64,000 bases of DNA, from NCBI GenBank assembly GCA_017308135.1, contig JAFKFM010000009.1:1-64000 (forward strand), in the 5' to 3' direction. The notes below the pieces were generated by a model. It did not search any database. It was not told the DNA's origin and saw nothing but the letters and a program-made list of their open reading frames with translations. Position numbers and translations under genes: made by a program. The DNA is from Alphaproteobacteria bacterium (lineage in GTDB: Bacteria; Pseudomonadota; Alphaproteobacteria; CACIAM-22H2). Positions within the stretch are counted from its first letter, which is position 1, and the number at the start of each line of letters is the position of its first letter. Shown here piece by piece: positions 7,801 through 16,656 of the stretch.

Positions 7801-8979
7801 CTACCAATTCGCTTTCGAACCGTCGCGCGCGAGGATCGCTTCCTTGCCGCCGATCCGTTCCTGCTGGAACGGGTGCTGCTTGGCCACGTCCTCGTTCACC
7901 TCCACGCCGAGCCCCGGCGCCGTCGGCAATTGCCAGTAACCGTCGACGCGCTTGATCGGCGTGCTGACGACATCGTTGTACCAAGGAACCGCGCCGGACG
8001 ATTCCTCCAGAATGACGAAGTTCGGCGTCGCCGCCGCGAAATGAAGGCCGACAACGCCCGCGATCGGGCCCATCGGATTATGCGGGCAAACACCCATGTA
8101 ATTCGCGGCCGCGATCGACGCGATCTGTCGGCCGAGCGTCAAACCGCCGCAATGGCACAGATCGGGCTGGATATAGGTGACCGCCTTGATCGTGCACAGA
8201 TCCTCGAACTCCTTCGGCGTCAACAGACGCTCGCCGGTCGCGATCGGGCAATCAGCGCGATCGGCGACGATCCGCATGGCGGCCGGATCGCCGGGTTGAA
8301 TCGGCTCTTCGACGAACATCGGCTTGAACGGGCTGATGACGTCGATATACGCCATCGCCGCCGCGATCGACGACGGACGGCCATGGAAATCCAGAAGGAT
8401 ATCCACGCCGTCGCCCAGCACGTCGCGCATACCCTGCATCAGCTTTTCGGTGTGACGGACGGCGCGAATATCGGCGTCGTAGCCGGTATAGGGGATCGGC
8501 AGCGTCTTGACCGCGTTGTAGCCCATCTCCTTGAGTTCGGCCGCGCTGTCGAAAAAGCCGGACAGCTCCCACGTGTCGCGGTTGATCTTGACCTTGCGCG
8601 AGCCGATATGGGTGTAGACGCGGATGCGGTCGCGCACTTTGCCGCCCAACAACTGCCAGACCGGCAGCCCGAGTTCCTTGCCCTTGATGTCCCAGCACGC
8701 CTGTTCGATGGCGCTCATCGCCGTCAGACCGTAGACGCCCAGCGGCCAGAACGCGGCCTTGTTCAGGAGTTCGACGAGCTGCGTGATGTCGCGCGGATCA
8801 TGCCCGAGCACGATATGCTCGAAATCCTCGATGCAGCCGACGACGCCGCGCGTTTTCCACTCGAGCGTCGCCTCGCCCCAGCCGTAAAGACCGGGCTGGT
8901 CGGTTTCGACCTTGACGAAGATCCAGTTCCGGTTCGGCGGCGCCGCGACGACGACAGGTTTAACGCGTGTAATCTTCAT
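7801..8979 (-). CDS. Mandelate racemase/enolase-family dehydratase, D-galactonate dehydratase-like
   Basis: A 392-residue enolase-superfamily enzyme of normal length, predicted to dehydrate a sugar acid to a 2-keto-3-deoxy acid. Seen in order: LLDFHGRPS (metal Asp and acid/base His near residue 200), FVEEPI (second metal Glu), ATGERL (third metal Glu) and the catalytic CPHNPMGP His. The LDFHGR and PHxPxGP pair is characteristic of galactonate/altronate-type dehydratases. The gene lies between the oligopeptide-type importer genes (28 bases after the DppF-like stop) and the uronate dehydrogenase gene, suggesting it acts on an aldonate or aldarate from the imported sugar. The precise epimer cannot be read off. 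Confidence 0.85.
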   Translation of the reverse strand: MKITRVKPVVVAAPPNRNWIFVKVETDQPGLYGWGEATLEWKTRGVVGCIEDFEHIVLGHDPRDITQLVELLNKAAFWPLGVYGLTAMSAIEQACWDIKGKELGLPVWQLLGGKVRDRIRVYTHIGSRKVKINRDTWELSGFFDSAAELKEMGYNAVKTLPIPYTGYDADIRAVRHTEKLMQGMRDVLGDGVDILLDFHGRPSSIAAAMAYIDVISPFKPMFVEEPIQPGDPAAMRIVADRADCPIATGERLLTPKEFEDLCTIKAVTYIQPDLCHCGGLTLGRQIASIAAANYMGVCPHNPMGPIAGVVGLHFAAATPNFVILEESSGAVPWYNDVVSTPIKRVDGYWQLPTAPGLGVEVNEDVAKQHPFQQERIGGKEAILARDGSKANW

Positions 8980-9006
8980 GGATGTCGCTCCGGTTTTGTC
9001 GCGCCG

Positions 9007-10008
9007 TCACGGCCGCGCTTGGTGTTTCAAGAATTCGCTCAGCTTCGAATCGTCGAGCGCATCGTCGCCGCGATTGAGATAGCAACGCGACGCCGTCGTG
9101 CCGCGCGCGTAGAGCGGCGGCTTGGTGGTCCGGCACTCGTCCGTCGCGCTGGCACAACGTCCGGCGAACGCGCAGCCGCGCCGATCACCCGGCGCCTCGT
9201 CCTTCAGGATCGGTTGATCCTGGCCCCACCGCATGTCGAGATCGGGCCAAGGGATCGAGCCGACCAGAAGACGCGTGTAAGGATGCTTCGGCGCCTTGAT
9301 CACATCGGCAGCGGACCCCGCCTCCACGACCTCGCCCTTATAGAGGACGAGGATATGGTCGGCGACGTGATAGGCCGTCGCCAGATCGTGCGTGATGTAG
9401 ATGATCGGTATCTTGTGATCCCGGTTGAGCGCGCGAAGGCTGCGCAGCACGATCGCGCGCAGCGACGCGTCGATCATCGAGACGGGCTCGTCCGCGACCA
9501 GCAATTTCGGTTTCAGCAACAGCGCCCGCGCAACCATCAGGCGCTGGCGTTGACCACCCGACAATTGATGCGGAAACCGGCCGAGCGTGTCGGCCGGGTT
9601 GAGGCCGACTTGCTCGCAAGCCGTACGCATCATCGTCCGCGCCTGTTCCCTGTTGGCCGCCAATCCGAAGGCCCGCAAAGGCTCGGACAGCGCGTGATCG
9701 ACACGGTAGAACGGATTGTAGACGGCGAACGGGTCCTGGAAGATCGCCTGGACTTCGCGCCGATAGGTCTTCCGCGCCGCGCCGGACAATTTCGCGACCG
9801 GCACGCCGCCGTAACGAACCTCGCCGTCACTCGGCTCGGTAAAGCCCAACAGCATCGCGGCGAGCGTCGTCTTTCCGCTGCCGCTTTCGCCCGCGACCGC
9901 GATGATCGGCGTTTCACCCGCATCGATCCGGAAATGCAGTTTCCGCAACGCGACGACGAAGCCGTAACGCTTCTCCACGCCGTCCAGTTCGATCAACGGC
10001 GCGGTCAT
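9007..10008 (-). CDS. Oligopeptide-type ABC transporter ATP-binding protein (DppF/OppF-like)
   Basis: A 333-residue ATPase with Walker A GESGSGKTT, signature LSGGQRQR, Walker B LLVADEPVSMID and switch THDLAT. The C-terminal Cys-rich segment (RRGCAFAGRCASATDEC) is the iron-sulfur/peptide-importer tail typical of OppD/OppF proteins. The ATG at 10008 overlaps the stop of the preceding ATPase gene as ATGA. It works with the other ATPase as a heterodimer under the two permeases. The D-loop reads SMID rather than the usual SALD, a mild variant found in some OppF-type subunits. Confidence 0.9.
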   Translation of the reverse strand: MTAPLIELDGVEKRYGFVVALRKLHFRIDAGETPIIAVAGESGSGKTTLAAMLLGFTEPSDGEVRYGGVPVAKLSGAARKTYRREVQAIFQDPFAVYNPFYRVDHALSEPLRAFGLAANREQARTMMRTACEQVGLNPADTLGRFPHQLSGGQRQRLMVARALLLKPKLLVADEPVSMIDASLRAIVLRSLRALNRDHKIPIIYITHDLATAYHVADHILVLYKGEVVEAGSAADVIKAPKHPYTRLLVGSIPWPDLDMRWGQDQPILKDEAPGDRRGCAFAGRCASATDECRTTKPPLYARGTTASRCYLNRGDDALDDSKLSEFLKHQARP

Positions 10009-10970
10009 GCCGCACCTTCCGCCAGAAAACAGGCCGCGCGATGCTCGCCGATATACCGGTCGAGCGCCGGGCGCGTTTCCCGGCACGCGGCGACGGCGCG
10101 TTCGCATCGCGGATGGAAGGCGCAGCCCGCCGGAAGTTCGCGCAGCGACGGCGTCACGCCGGGTATGCCGCCCAGCTCGCCGCGATGGTCGAGGCGCGGC
10201 ACGCTGGAAACCAGCGCTTGCGTATAGGGATGGCGCGGGCGCGTCAGCACGTCGCGGATGGCGCCGATCTCGACCAGCCGCCCGGCATACATGACGGCCA
10301 AGCTATCGACGAACTGGGCCATCAATCCCATATCGTGCCCGATCAAAATAAGCGCCGATCCGGATTCCTGCTGTTGCGCGCCCAAAGTCTGCATCACATG
10401 GCGCTGCGTGACCACGTCGAGCGCGCTGGTCGGCTCGTCCGCGATGATCACGCGCGGACGCAACATCGTGCTCATCGCGATGCAAACGCGCTGCTTCATC
10501 CCGCCCGACAATTCGTGCGGATAAAGCTTCGCCACGCGGACCGGAAGGTCGACACCCGCGAGTGCCGCTTCGATCGCGGGCGCGGAGTCGCCATTGGCCG
10601 ATTTTTCGCCGTGGTCGACGAGGACGTTGCTCATCTGGTGCCCGATCGTCAGCACCGGGTTGAGCGAGTTCATCGCACCTTGCGGGATATAGGCGATCGT
10701 CCGCAGACGTTGCGCGCGCATCTTTTCCGCGTCGAGCGACAGAAGATCGAGACCGTCGACTTCCGCCTTGCCGCCGTCGATCCGACCCGGCGGACGCAAG
10801 AGCCGGATCAACGACAAGGCGACGGTCGTCTTGCCAGATCCGGACTCACCCACGATCCCCAGGCGCGTGCGCGACGGCACGTCGAAGCTCACGCGATCGA
10901 CGGCCGCGACCGGGCCGGCGTCCGTGTGATAGTTCACCGTCAAATCCCTGACGCTCAAGCCCTCGATCAC
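10005..10970 (-). CDS. Oligopeptide-type ABC transporter ATP-binding protein (DppD/OppD-like)
   Basis: A 321-residue ATPase with Walker A GESGSGKTT, signature LSGGMKQR, Walker B VIIADEPTSALD and GHDMGLMAQ. A Cys-containing C terminus (PAGCAFHPRCERAVAACRE) is present, as usual for this family. The start chosen is a GTG at 10970 that forms a GTGA overlap with the permease stop; the longer open frame runs through the permease gene and is a shadow. No ATG in this frame gives the full N-terminal strand, so a GTG start is well supported. Part of a complete five-gene importer. Confidence 0.9.
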   Translation of the reverse strand: MIEGLSVRDLTVNYHTDAGPVAAVDRVSFDVPSRTRLGIVGESGSGKTTVALSLIRLLRPPGRIDGGKAEVDGLDLLSLDAEKMRAQRLRTIAYIPQGAMNSLNPVLTIGHQMSNVLVDHGEKSANGDSAPAIEAALAGVDLPVRVAKLYPHELSGGMKQRVCIAMSTMLRPRVIIADEPTSALDVVTQRHVMQTLGAQQQESGSALILIGHDMGLMAQFVDSLAVMYAGRLVEIGAIRDVLTRPRHPYTQALVSSVPRLDHRGELGGIPGVTPSLRELPAGCAFHPRCERAVAACRETRPALDRYIGEHRAACFLAEGAA

Positions 10971-11890
10971 GAGTTCCTCACGCGCAACTTCGGGTTCGCG
11001 AGTTCGTCGAGTCCGACCGTGATGAGATAGAGCCCCACGAACAGAACGACCAGAACGGTGATCGGCGCCACAATCCACCACCACAACCCGAGCAGGAACG
11101 CCGACTCGTTCATCAGCCAATAGATCGTCATGCCGAGCGTCGGCTCGGACGGCGAGCCGAGACCGAGCGCCTCCAAGCCGATGGAGGCGAGAATGGCTTG
11201 CGCCACCGCGACGACGAGACTGGCGCTCAAATACGGCAGCAGATTCGGCAGCATCTCGAAGAAGATGATGCGCGCGGTGCTGGCGCCGTTGAGCCGCGCC
11301 ATCAATACGTATTGCGATTCGCGCATCACGAGGACCTGCGCGCGGATCTTCCGCGCGGGCTCGCGCCACGCGAGCAGCGCGATTGTGATGGCCATGATCG
11401 TCGTGCTCATGCTCGAGCGGATCGCCGACGCCACGACGACCAGAACGAGCAGGGCCGGGACCGTGATCAGCACGTCCACGACGACGCGAATGATGGCGTC
11501 GGTCCAGCCGCGATGATAGGCGCCGACGAAGGCGAGCGTCGTGCCGATCGCCACACCGAGCAGCCCCGCGACGATGCCGATCTTCAACGTCAGCGCCGTG
11601 CCGTAGGTCATGACCGCGAGCAGATTGCGGCCCTTCGCGTCGGTACCGAACGGATAGTCGAGCGTCGGCGCGCGCGACGGTGGACCGGACAGCGGAAACG
11701 CATCGTTCCAATCGACGAAAAAGCGGCCGCAAACCGCGAAGGCGATCAGCGACAGGATGAGCGCGGCGCCGATCGCGATCGAGGGATTGCGGCGAATATA
11801 GCGAACGGCCTCGCGGAACGCCTCCCGGCGCCACGTCAATGGCTTGGAGCGCGCCGCCGCGTCCGCCGGCATGCGGGTTTCGGGGCTCAT
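10967..11890 (-). CDS. Oligopeptide-type ABC transporter permease (DppC/OppC-like)
   Basis: A 307-residue membrane protein with the OppC N-terminal arrangement: a basic cytoplasmic stretch, one helix (IAIGAALILSLIAFAVCG), a periplasmic segment containing HPFGTDAKGRNLL-like YPFGTDAKGRNLL, then five more helices. The EAA loop is MRESQYVLMARLNGASTARII. The ATG at 11890 overlaps the preceding permease stop as ATGA. Its GTDxxGRD-like motif marks it as the C-type rather than B-type permease. Confidence 0.9.
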   Translation of the reverse strand: MSPETRMPADAAARSKPLTWRREAFREAVRYIRRNPSIAIGAALILSLIAFAVCGRFFVDWNDAFPLSGPPSRAPTLDYPFGTDAKGRNLLAVMTYGTALTLKIGIVAGLLGVAIGTTLAFVGAYHRGWTDAIIRVVVDVLITVPALLVLVVVASAIRSSMSTTIMAITIALLAWREPARKIRAQVLVMRESQYVLMARLNGASTARIIFFEMLPNLLPYLSASLVVAVAQAILASIGLEALGLGSPSEPTLGMTIYWLMNESAFLLGLWWWIVAPITVLVVLFVGLYLITVGLDELANPKLRVRNS

Positions 11891-12894
11891 CTGGCGGCGC
11901 TCGACTGGCGGATCCGCGGATCGAGCAGCGGATAGACGAGATCCATGATCAACATCGCGAACGAGATGGTGCAGATCAAAATGAACACGATCCCGTAGAT
12001 CACGAAATAATCGAGATGCTGGATGGCGCGGAACAATTGCTGCCCCACGCCGGGATATCCGAACACCAATTCGACCAGAATCGAGCCCGACAGAACATGG
12101 CCGAGCGACAAGGCGAGCAGCGTCAGCTGCGGCAAGATCGCGTTGCGCAGGCCGTATTGCAGGAAGCGCCGCCGGTTCTTCAAGCCCAGCGCTTCGGCGA
12201 AGTTCATGTAATCCTCGCCCTGCACCGTCACCATCATGCCGCGCATCGCGAGCGCCCAGGTGCCCAGCGTCGACAGCAGCATCGATGCCGCCGGCAGGAT
12301 CGAGTGATAGAGAATCTCGAGCACGAGCGGCACGCTCCAGACGAACGACGTCCGGATGCCCATGCCGCCGCCCAACGGAAACCAGCCGAGCCGATAGCCG
12401 AAGACGTAAACCAGCACCAAGCCGATCAAATAGAACGGGATGGCCGAGAACACCATGAGCAGCGGCACGAGATATCGGTAGAACGAGGACGAGCCGCGCC
12501 AAACGGTCAGCGCGCCGATGATCGTGCCGATCGCGAAGCCCAGCAGGGTCGTGGTCGTCAGCAAGGCGATCGTCCACGGCAACGCGCCGCCGATGATGTC
12601 GATGGTCCGGCTGGGGTAATAGGCGATCGATTGGCCGAGATCGAAACGCGCCGTATCGCCGAGGAAGGCGAGATATTGCTGCCACAACGGCTTGTCGAGA
12701 CCGAATTTGACGTTGTAGGCGTCGACCAACGCTTTGATATCGCCGGCGGCGCCGCCCTGTTCGAGCTGGGTCAGCAGCTTGTCCTGGATCGGATTGCGCG
12801 GCGCGATCCGGGGCACGAAGAAGATCAACGTGCTGGCCGTCCAAACCACCAGGAGGAACATCCCCAAACGGCGGCAGATCGATAAGAACGTCAT
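11887..12894 (-). CDS. Oligopeptide-type ABC transporter permease (DppB/OppB-like)
   Basis: A 335-residue membrane protein with an N-terminal helix (FLLVVWTASTLIFFVPRI), a long periplasmic segment containing a Gln/Asp-rich region, and a C-terminal permease domain with about five helices; TVQGEDYMNFAEALGLKNRR is the EAA loop. This layout is standard for OppB-type permeases. It starts 85 bases after the binding-protein stop, across a strong 14 bp hairpin, so its expression is probably set lower than that of the binding protein. Confidence 0.9.
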   Translation of the reverse strand: MTFLSICRRLGMFLLVVWTASTLIFFVPRIAPRNPIQDKLLTQLEQGGAAGDIKALVDAYNVKFGLDKPLWQQYLAFLGDTARFDLGQSIAYYPSRTIDIIGGALPWTIALLTTTTLLGFAIGTIIGALTVWRGSSSFYRYLVPLLMVFSAIPFYLIGLVLVYVFGYRLGWFPLGGGMGIRTSFVWSVPLVLEILYHSILPAASMLLSTLGTWALAMRGMMVTVQGEDYMNFAEALGLKNRRRFLQYGLRNAILPQLTLLALSLGHVLSGSILVELVFGYPGVGQQLFRAIQHLDYFVIYGIVFILICTISFAMLIMDLVYPLLDPRIRQSSAAR

Positions 12895-12933
12895 AAGTCC
12901 CTACGGCACGTTACGGCATTGTATCCAAAGCCC

Positions 12934-12969
12934 GGGGCCGCCGCGCGTTCGATGTCGCGCGGCGGCCCC
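12934..12969 (-). other. Intercistronic hairpin between binding-protein and permease genes
   Basis: GGGGCCGCCGCGCG pairs without mismatch with its complement across an eight-base loop (14 bp stem). There is no T run on the minus strand, so it is more likely a 3' mRNA stabiliser or partial terminator that keeps the binding-protein transcript abundant than a full stop. It also partly fills the only gap of any size in this operon. Confidence 0.6.
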
Positions 12970-12979
12970 CGCTTCACCG

Positions 12980-14755
12980 CTAGTTTTTCTGCACGTTGAG
13001 CAGCATCAGATAGCCCGTATCCGCCCAGAACGTCGGCGGAATATAGGCGTTCTGCGTGGACGGCCAGTTCTTCCAATACGTCGTGTTCATCGGGATGCGA
13101 TGATAGAACTGGGAAATCGGAACCGTCACTTGCTGTTCGAGGAAGATCGTCAACGCCTTCTCGACCAGCGGCGGAACCTTCGGATCGGCCGGCGCCAGGG
13201 CTTCGATCTGATCCACGAGATCGCTGAACTCGTCGTTCTGCCAGCGCGCGGGCCATAGCGGGATCGTCCCAACGGGGCGGTACCAACGCTTATGGTAAAG
13301 GCGCAGCGTGTGGAACGGATCGTTGACGCTGGCGCCGTGACCCCACACCCACCACGCGGCTTTGCCCTGGTAGATGACGTCGCGGAAGCCGGGCCGGGTA
13401 TTGGGCGCCACTTCGAAACCCGCGCGGCGCAACTGTTCCGCAATGACCGGCGACACGGCGTTCAACGAGTTGGTGTGGTAGAGGTCGCCGCCCATCCGCT
13501 TGCCGTTGAGCGTCCAGAACCCTTGCGCGTCCTTCTTGGCACCGGCCTCCAGCATCAACGCATCCGCAGCCCGCGCATCGGTGTCGACCACCCGGAACTG
13601 CTTGATCTTGGCTTCCATCCGCCCGAAATACGGCTGCAGCGCCGGATAGCGCGGATACGGCAAGGGCGAAATTTCGGCCGCACCTTCATAGGCGAAATCG
13701 ACGATCTGCTTGCGGTTCAGATAGAGCCCGACCGCGCGGCGGATGCGGATATCCTTCCATTGCGGATCGTCGTGATTGAAGAACAGCGACGTCGGCCACC
13801 AGTCGATGTTGCCGAACGGCGCTTCGCGGCCCGAGAAAGTCGTGATCTTCGGCGCGCGCGCGATCAGGTTCTTCATCACCGGCACATGCGCTTCGAGGAT
13901 CGTATCGACCTCGTTGTTGGCGACCAGCTGCGCCGCCTGCTCGTGCGTCGTGAACGGAATGAAGATGACGCGCTTCATCGCCGGCAGCGGACGCAGGCCG
14001 ACCTGCGCGCCCCACCAATCGTCGCGCCGGTCCAGGATGATGCGTTCCGGCTTCAACTCGGTGACGCGGAACGCGCCCGTGCCCACCGGCCAGTTCGGCT
14101 TGGACGGATCGAGCGCCGTGAACGTTCCCATCGCGTTGGGATCGACGGTGCCGTAGACGTGCTTGGGAACGATATGGATCGCCTGGCTCGCGAAACGGAT
14201 CGCGAAGAAGGTGAAGAACCAGCGCGGATCCGGGCGCGTCAGTTCGATTCTGAGCGCGTGATCGTTGAGCCGCACCAGCGCCTTGATGTCGCGGGCCATA
14301 TCGTCGGCCCAGAACAGATCGGCCTTGCCCTTACCGTTCGCTTGCAACATCGAGATCGTATAGATCACGTCGTCGACGCTGAATTTCTCGCCGTCGCTCC
14401 ACTTCACGCCTTCGCGAAGATTGACCGTCACGGCGGTATAGTCGCTGTTGTACTCGTAGCTCGTCGCGAGCCACGGGATCATCTCGTCCTTCAAGACGTT
14501 GTAGTAGTAGAGCCCTTCCAACACGTGCGTGACGCTCGAACGGCGATCCAGGCCCGGACGGAACGGGTTGAAATCGTTGTACTGGGAGAAGGTCGGCGAT
14601 CCGGTGGACGATTGTCCGGTCGCGATGAAGGTGTCTTCGCGCGGAATTTGGGTCTGCTGCGCGTGCGCCATCGTTCCCGTCGCGACGAGTGCCGCCAACG
14701 AGAGCGCGCGGAGCGCCGATAAGCCGATCGATGTTTTGGACGCAAGGACGCTCAT
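12980..14755 (-). CDS. ABC transporter substrate-binding protein, family 5 (oligopeptide/oligosaccharide type)
   Basis: A 591-residue periplasmic protein with an ordinary Sec signal peptide (hydrophobic core SALRALSLAALVATGTMA, cleavage after AHAQ near residue 33). The family 5 signature region VTHVLEGLYYYNVLKDEMIP and VNLREGVKWSDGEKFSVDDV is present. It is somewhat longer than E. coli DppA or OppA (about 510-520 mature residues). It is first in a minus-strand operon that ends in sugar-acid enzymes; some family 5 systems carry plant oligosaccharides, so the cargo may be a uronate-containing oligomer rather than a peptide. That assignment is inference from neighbours. Confidence 0.85.
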   Translation of the reverse strand: MSVLASKTSIGLSALRALSLAALVATGTMAHAQQTQIPREDTFIATGQSSTGSPTFSQYNDFNPFRPGLDRRSSVTHVLEGLYYYNVLKDEMIPWLATSYEYNSDYTAVTVNLREGVKWSDGEKFSVDDVIYTISMLQANGKGKADLFWADDMARDIKALVRLNDHALRIELTRPDPRWFFTFFAIRFASQAIHIVPKHVYGTVDPNAMGTFTALDPSKPNWPVGTGAFRVTELKPERIILDRRDDWWGAQVGLRPLPAMKRVIFIPFTTHEQAAQLVANNEVDTILEAHVPVMKNLIARAPKITTFSGREAPFGNIDWWPTSLFFNHDDPQWKDIRIRRAVGLYLNRKQIVDFAYEGAAEISPLPYPRYPALQPYFGRMEAKIKQFRVVDTDARAADALMLEAGAKKDAQGFWTLNGKRMGGDLYHTNSLNAVSPVIAEQLRRAGFEVAPNTRPGFRDVIYQGKAAWWVWGHGASVNDPFHTLRLYHKRWYRPVGTIPLWPARWQNDEFSDLVDQIEALAPADPKVPPLVEKALTIFLEQQVTVPISQFYHRIPMNTTYWKNWPSTQNAYIPPTFWADTGYLMLLNVQKN

Positions 14756-14800
14756 GGGCAGAGCCCTCCCATAGTGTTTTTATGTGGCGGCAGCGTCTCA

Positions 14801-14837
14801 AATTATATATTAAAAGGCAAGTACAGAATATAATTTG
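14801..14837 (-). promoter_or_regulatory. Candidate operator/promoter element of the uronate operon
   Basis: Perfect inverted repeat AAATTATAT (14801-14809) and ATATAATTT (14829-14837), lying 46-82 bases upstream of the binding-protein start. The minus strand reads ACTTGCCTTTTAATATATA across it, the same block that occurs on the plus strand at 15120. A TATAAT lies within it but no good -35 at normal spacing was seen, which would fit an activated or regulated promoter. Confidence 0.4.
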
Positions 14838-15119
14838 TTAACACGAATTTTGGGGCATCGCTGCCGCATTGCGGGCGGCATCCGGATGCCGGCGTTCCAA
14901 TTCGAACCGCCGCATTCGCGCCGCCACAGGCGCATCCAATGACCAATTAATGCCGACACTATATGAATTTCTGATGCTACTTGCGCGAAGCCCAAGCGGC
15001 GCTTGCGTCCATTGTTCGGCCGGTCGAATTCTCTCCGCCCGAAACCCGGCATTCCCGCCACCGCACCGAAAGTGACCCGCAAAGCAACCGGCGAGAGTCG
15101 GCATTTTTGACGTGCATTG

Positions 15120-15142
15120 ACTTGCTTTATTATGTATGAAAA
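15120..15142 (+). promoter_or_regulatory. Candidate promoter/operator element upstream of the dehydratase gene
   Basis: TTGACT at 15118-15123 followed by an AT-rich stretch containing TTATTATGTATG. It shares ACTTGC(C)TTT plus an AT block with the minus-strand element at 14801-14823, suggesting both divergent genes answer to one regulator, perhaps the GntR protein at 5370. No exact -10 hexamer at 16-18 bp was found. Confidence 0.35.
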
Positions 15143-15243
15143 ACACAAAATAATATATTTTTTAATGGGGCATTGAGGCACGACCGGGCCCGCCCCTGCC
15201 CCCACAACGCCGCGCCGACCAAAGCCCAAGAAGAGGACGTCCA

Positions 15244-16407
15244 ATGCCGAATAAAATCACCGCCGTCATTCCCTGGATTGTCAAAACCGGTGCGAGCGGC
15301 TGGGGGGAGTATCTTTTCGTCGAAGTGCGGACCGCGGACGGAATCACCGGCTGGGGCGAAATCACGTCGACGACGCCCAACGCCAATCGGGCGGTTTCCA
15401 ACATTCTGCGCCAGCTCAGCGGCTTCATCGCCGGCGAGGACCCCGATCGGATCGAGCGCATCTGGCACAAGATATTCCGGTCCTTCACCTATATGGGAAC
15501 GCGCGGCGCGGCCTGTCACGCCGTCAGCGGAATCGATATCGCGCTGTGGGACATCCGCGGCAAGTCGCTGGGCAAGCCGATCTACGATCTGCTCGGCGGA
15601 AAACTGCGCGATGACATCCTGCTCTACACGCATCCGCTGCGCCGACTTCTGGACAACGACGAAACGCTGGTGACCGAGATCCGTGCGATCGTCGATTCCG
15701 GGCATACGGCGCTGAAGACCGATCCGTTTCCGCATCTGGAGGGGGAGTCGCCGCGCAACGACGATTATCTCGACGGTGGTCTCGGCAAGGAGGCCGAGAA
15801 CTACGCCGCCAAGATGGTGGCGCGCATACGCGAGATCGCCGGCCCCGATATCCAGATTCTGATCGACGCGCATGGCCGGTTCAACGTGCCGACCGCCATT
15901 CGCCTGTGCAATCGCCTGAAGGATGCGGGCGCGATCGACTGGTTCGAAGAGCCGGTTCCCGTCGAAAGCTACGCGGCACTTCAGCAAGTGCGCGAAAAGG
16001 TCAACGTGCCGATCGCCGTGGGCGAACGCCTGCATACGCGCTGGGAGATCGCACCGGTGCTCGAAAAGCGCCTCGCCGACTTCATCATGCCGGACGTCAC
16101 CTGGACGGGCGGGATCAGCGAACTGAAGAAAATCGCGACGATGGCCGAGACCTACTACATCCCCGTCTCGCCGCACGACGCCGCCGGTCCGATCAACATA
16201 CTCGCGGGCGCGCACGTCATGATGACGACGCCGAATTTCTATCGCCTCGAAACGTCGCGCTACGATCTCGGCAAATACGACGTGTTCATCGAAACGCCCC
16301 TCGACAACGCCAAGGGCCGCTTGAAAGTCCCGACGTCGCCGGGTCTCGGCGTCGTTATGAATGTCGACTATCTGCGCGCCCATGCCGCGGAAGGTTACGG
16401 CGGCTGA
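15244..16407 (+). CDS. Mandelate racemase/enolase-family dehydratase, galactonate-dehydratase-like
   Basis: A 387-residue enolase-superfamily enzyme. Visible in order: LIDAHGRFN (metal Asp and acid/base His), WFEEPVP (metal Glu), VGERLH (metal Glu), the PDVTWTGGISE strand and VSPHDAAGP with the catalytic His; the C terminus closes with PTSPGLGVVMN. It resembles the enzyme at 7801 in motif order but is divergent in detail, so it is not a recent copy. It is transcribed alone, away from the importer operon, and ends 30 bases before a strong terminator. It probably dehydrates a related aldonate to a 2-keto-3-deoxy acid. Confidence 0.85.
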   Translation: MPNKITAVIPWIVKTGASGWGEYLFVEVRTADGITGWGEITSTTPNANRAVSNILRQLSGFIAGEDPDRIERIWHKIFRSFTYMGTRGAACHAVSGIDIALWDIRGKSLGKPIYDLLGGKLRDDILLYTHPLRRLLDNDETLVTEIRAIVDSGHTALKTDPFPHLEGESPRNDDYLDGGLGKEAENYAAKMVARIREIAGPDIQILIDAHGRFNVPTAIRLCNRLKDAGAIDWFEEPVPVESYAALQQVREKVNVPIAVGERLHTRWEIAPVLEKRLADFIMPDVTWTGGISELKKIATMAETYYIPVSPHDAAGPINILAGAHVMMTTPNFYRLETSRYDLGKYDVFIETPLDNAKGRLKVPTSPGLGVVMNVDYLRAHAAEGYGG

Positions 16408-16437
16408 TCCGACGCCGTTTCCGTCCTGCGACACGAC

Positions 16438-16471
16438 GAAGCCCGTCGCTGGTTTCCCAGGGGCGGGCTTC
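16438..16471 (+). terminator. Intrinsic terminator-like hairpin after the dehydratase gene
   Basis: GAAGCCCGTC pairs with GGCGGGCTTC (one G-T wobble) and the interior again forms CTGG/CCAG around TTTC. This is the same hairpin as at 3765 with conserved inner arm. It is followed by GAAATTCTTG rather than a clean T run. It lies 50 bases before tRNA-like repeat R2. Confidence 0.7.
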
Positions 16472-16520
16472 GAAATTCTTGATGTCTGAATTTTTGCGGC
16501 AACGCCCGCAATTCCGGGTT

Positions 16521-16647
16521 TCCGGATGGTGGGCGCTACAGGGATTGAACCTGTGCCCCCTACCATGTCAACGTACGTGGACAGCGTGTGAAATCAATTG
16601 TTTAGGAATGGGGTTTCCCGCAAGGCGACGACCATCCTGCGGGAAAT
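16521..16647 (-). repeat. tRNA 3'-half-like repeat, copy 2 (R2)
   Basis: A 127-base element of the same design as R1. On the minus strand it ends with T-arm ACAGG/loop/CCTGT in perfect pairing, then AGCGCCCACCA. The anticodon-like loop reads TTGACAT, as in tRNA-Val(GAC). It closes upstream with a TTTCCCGCA/TGCGGGAAA hairpin. Subfamily shared with R3 and R5. It sits between convergent gene ends. Confidence 0.8.
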
Positions 16648-16656
16648 AATTGCGAT

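Larger units (their letters stand above)
14756..15243. other. Divergent promoter region between binding-protein gene and dehydratase gene
   Basis: A 488-base AT-rich region unlike the GC-rich surroundings. Two similar elements point outward: on the minus strand ACTTGCCTTTTAATATATA (14805-14823) and on the plus strand ACTTGCTTTATTATGTAT (15120-15137). An inverted repeat AAATTATAT/ATATAATTT spans 14801-14837. No open frame with coding character was found in the middle of the region. Confidence 0.55.

Noticed and set aside
7873..10227. 784-codon open frame on the plus strand
   Set aside because: It lies opposite the dehydratase and ATPase genes, whose motifs are complete. The translation is Arg/Asp/His-rich without family signals, a typical GC-rich antisense shadow.
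13292..14722. 476-codon open frame on the plus strand
   Set aside because: Antisense to the family 5 binding protein, same codon-phase artefact; no ribosome site.
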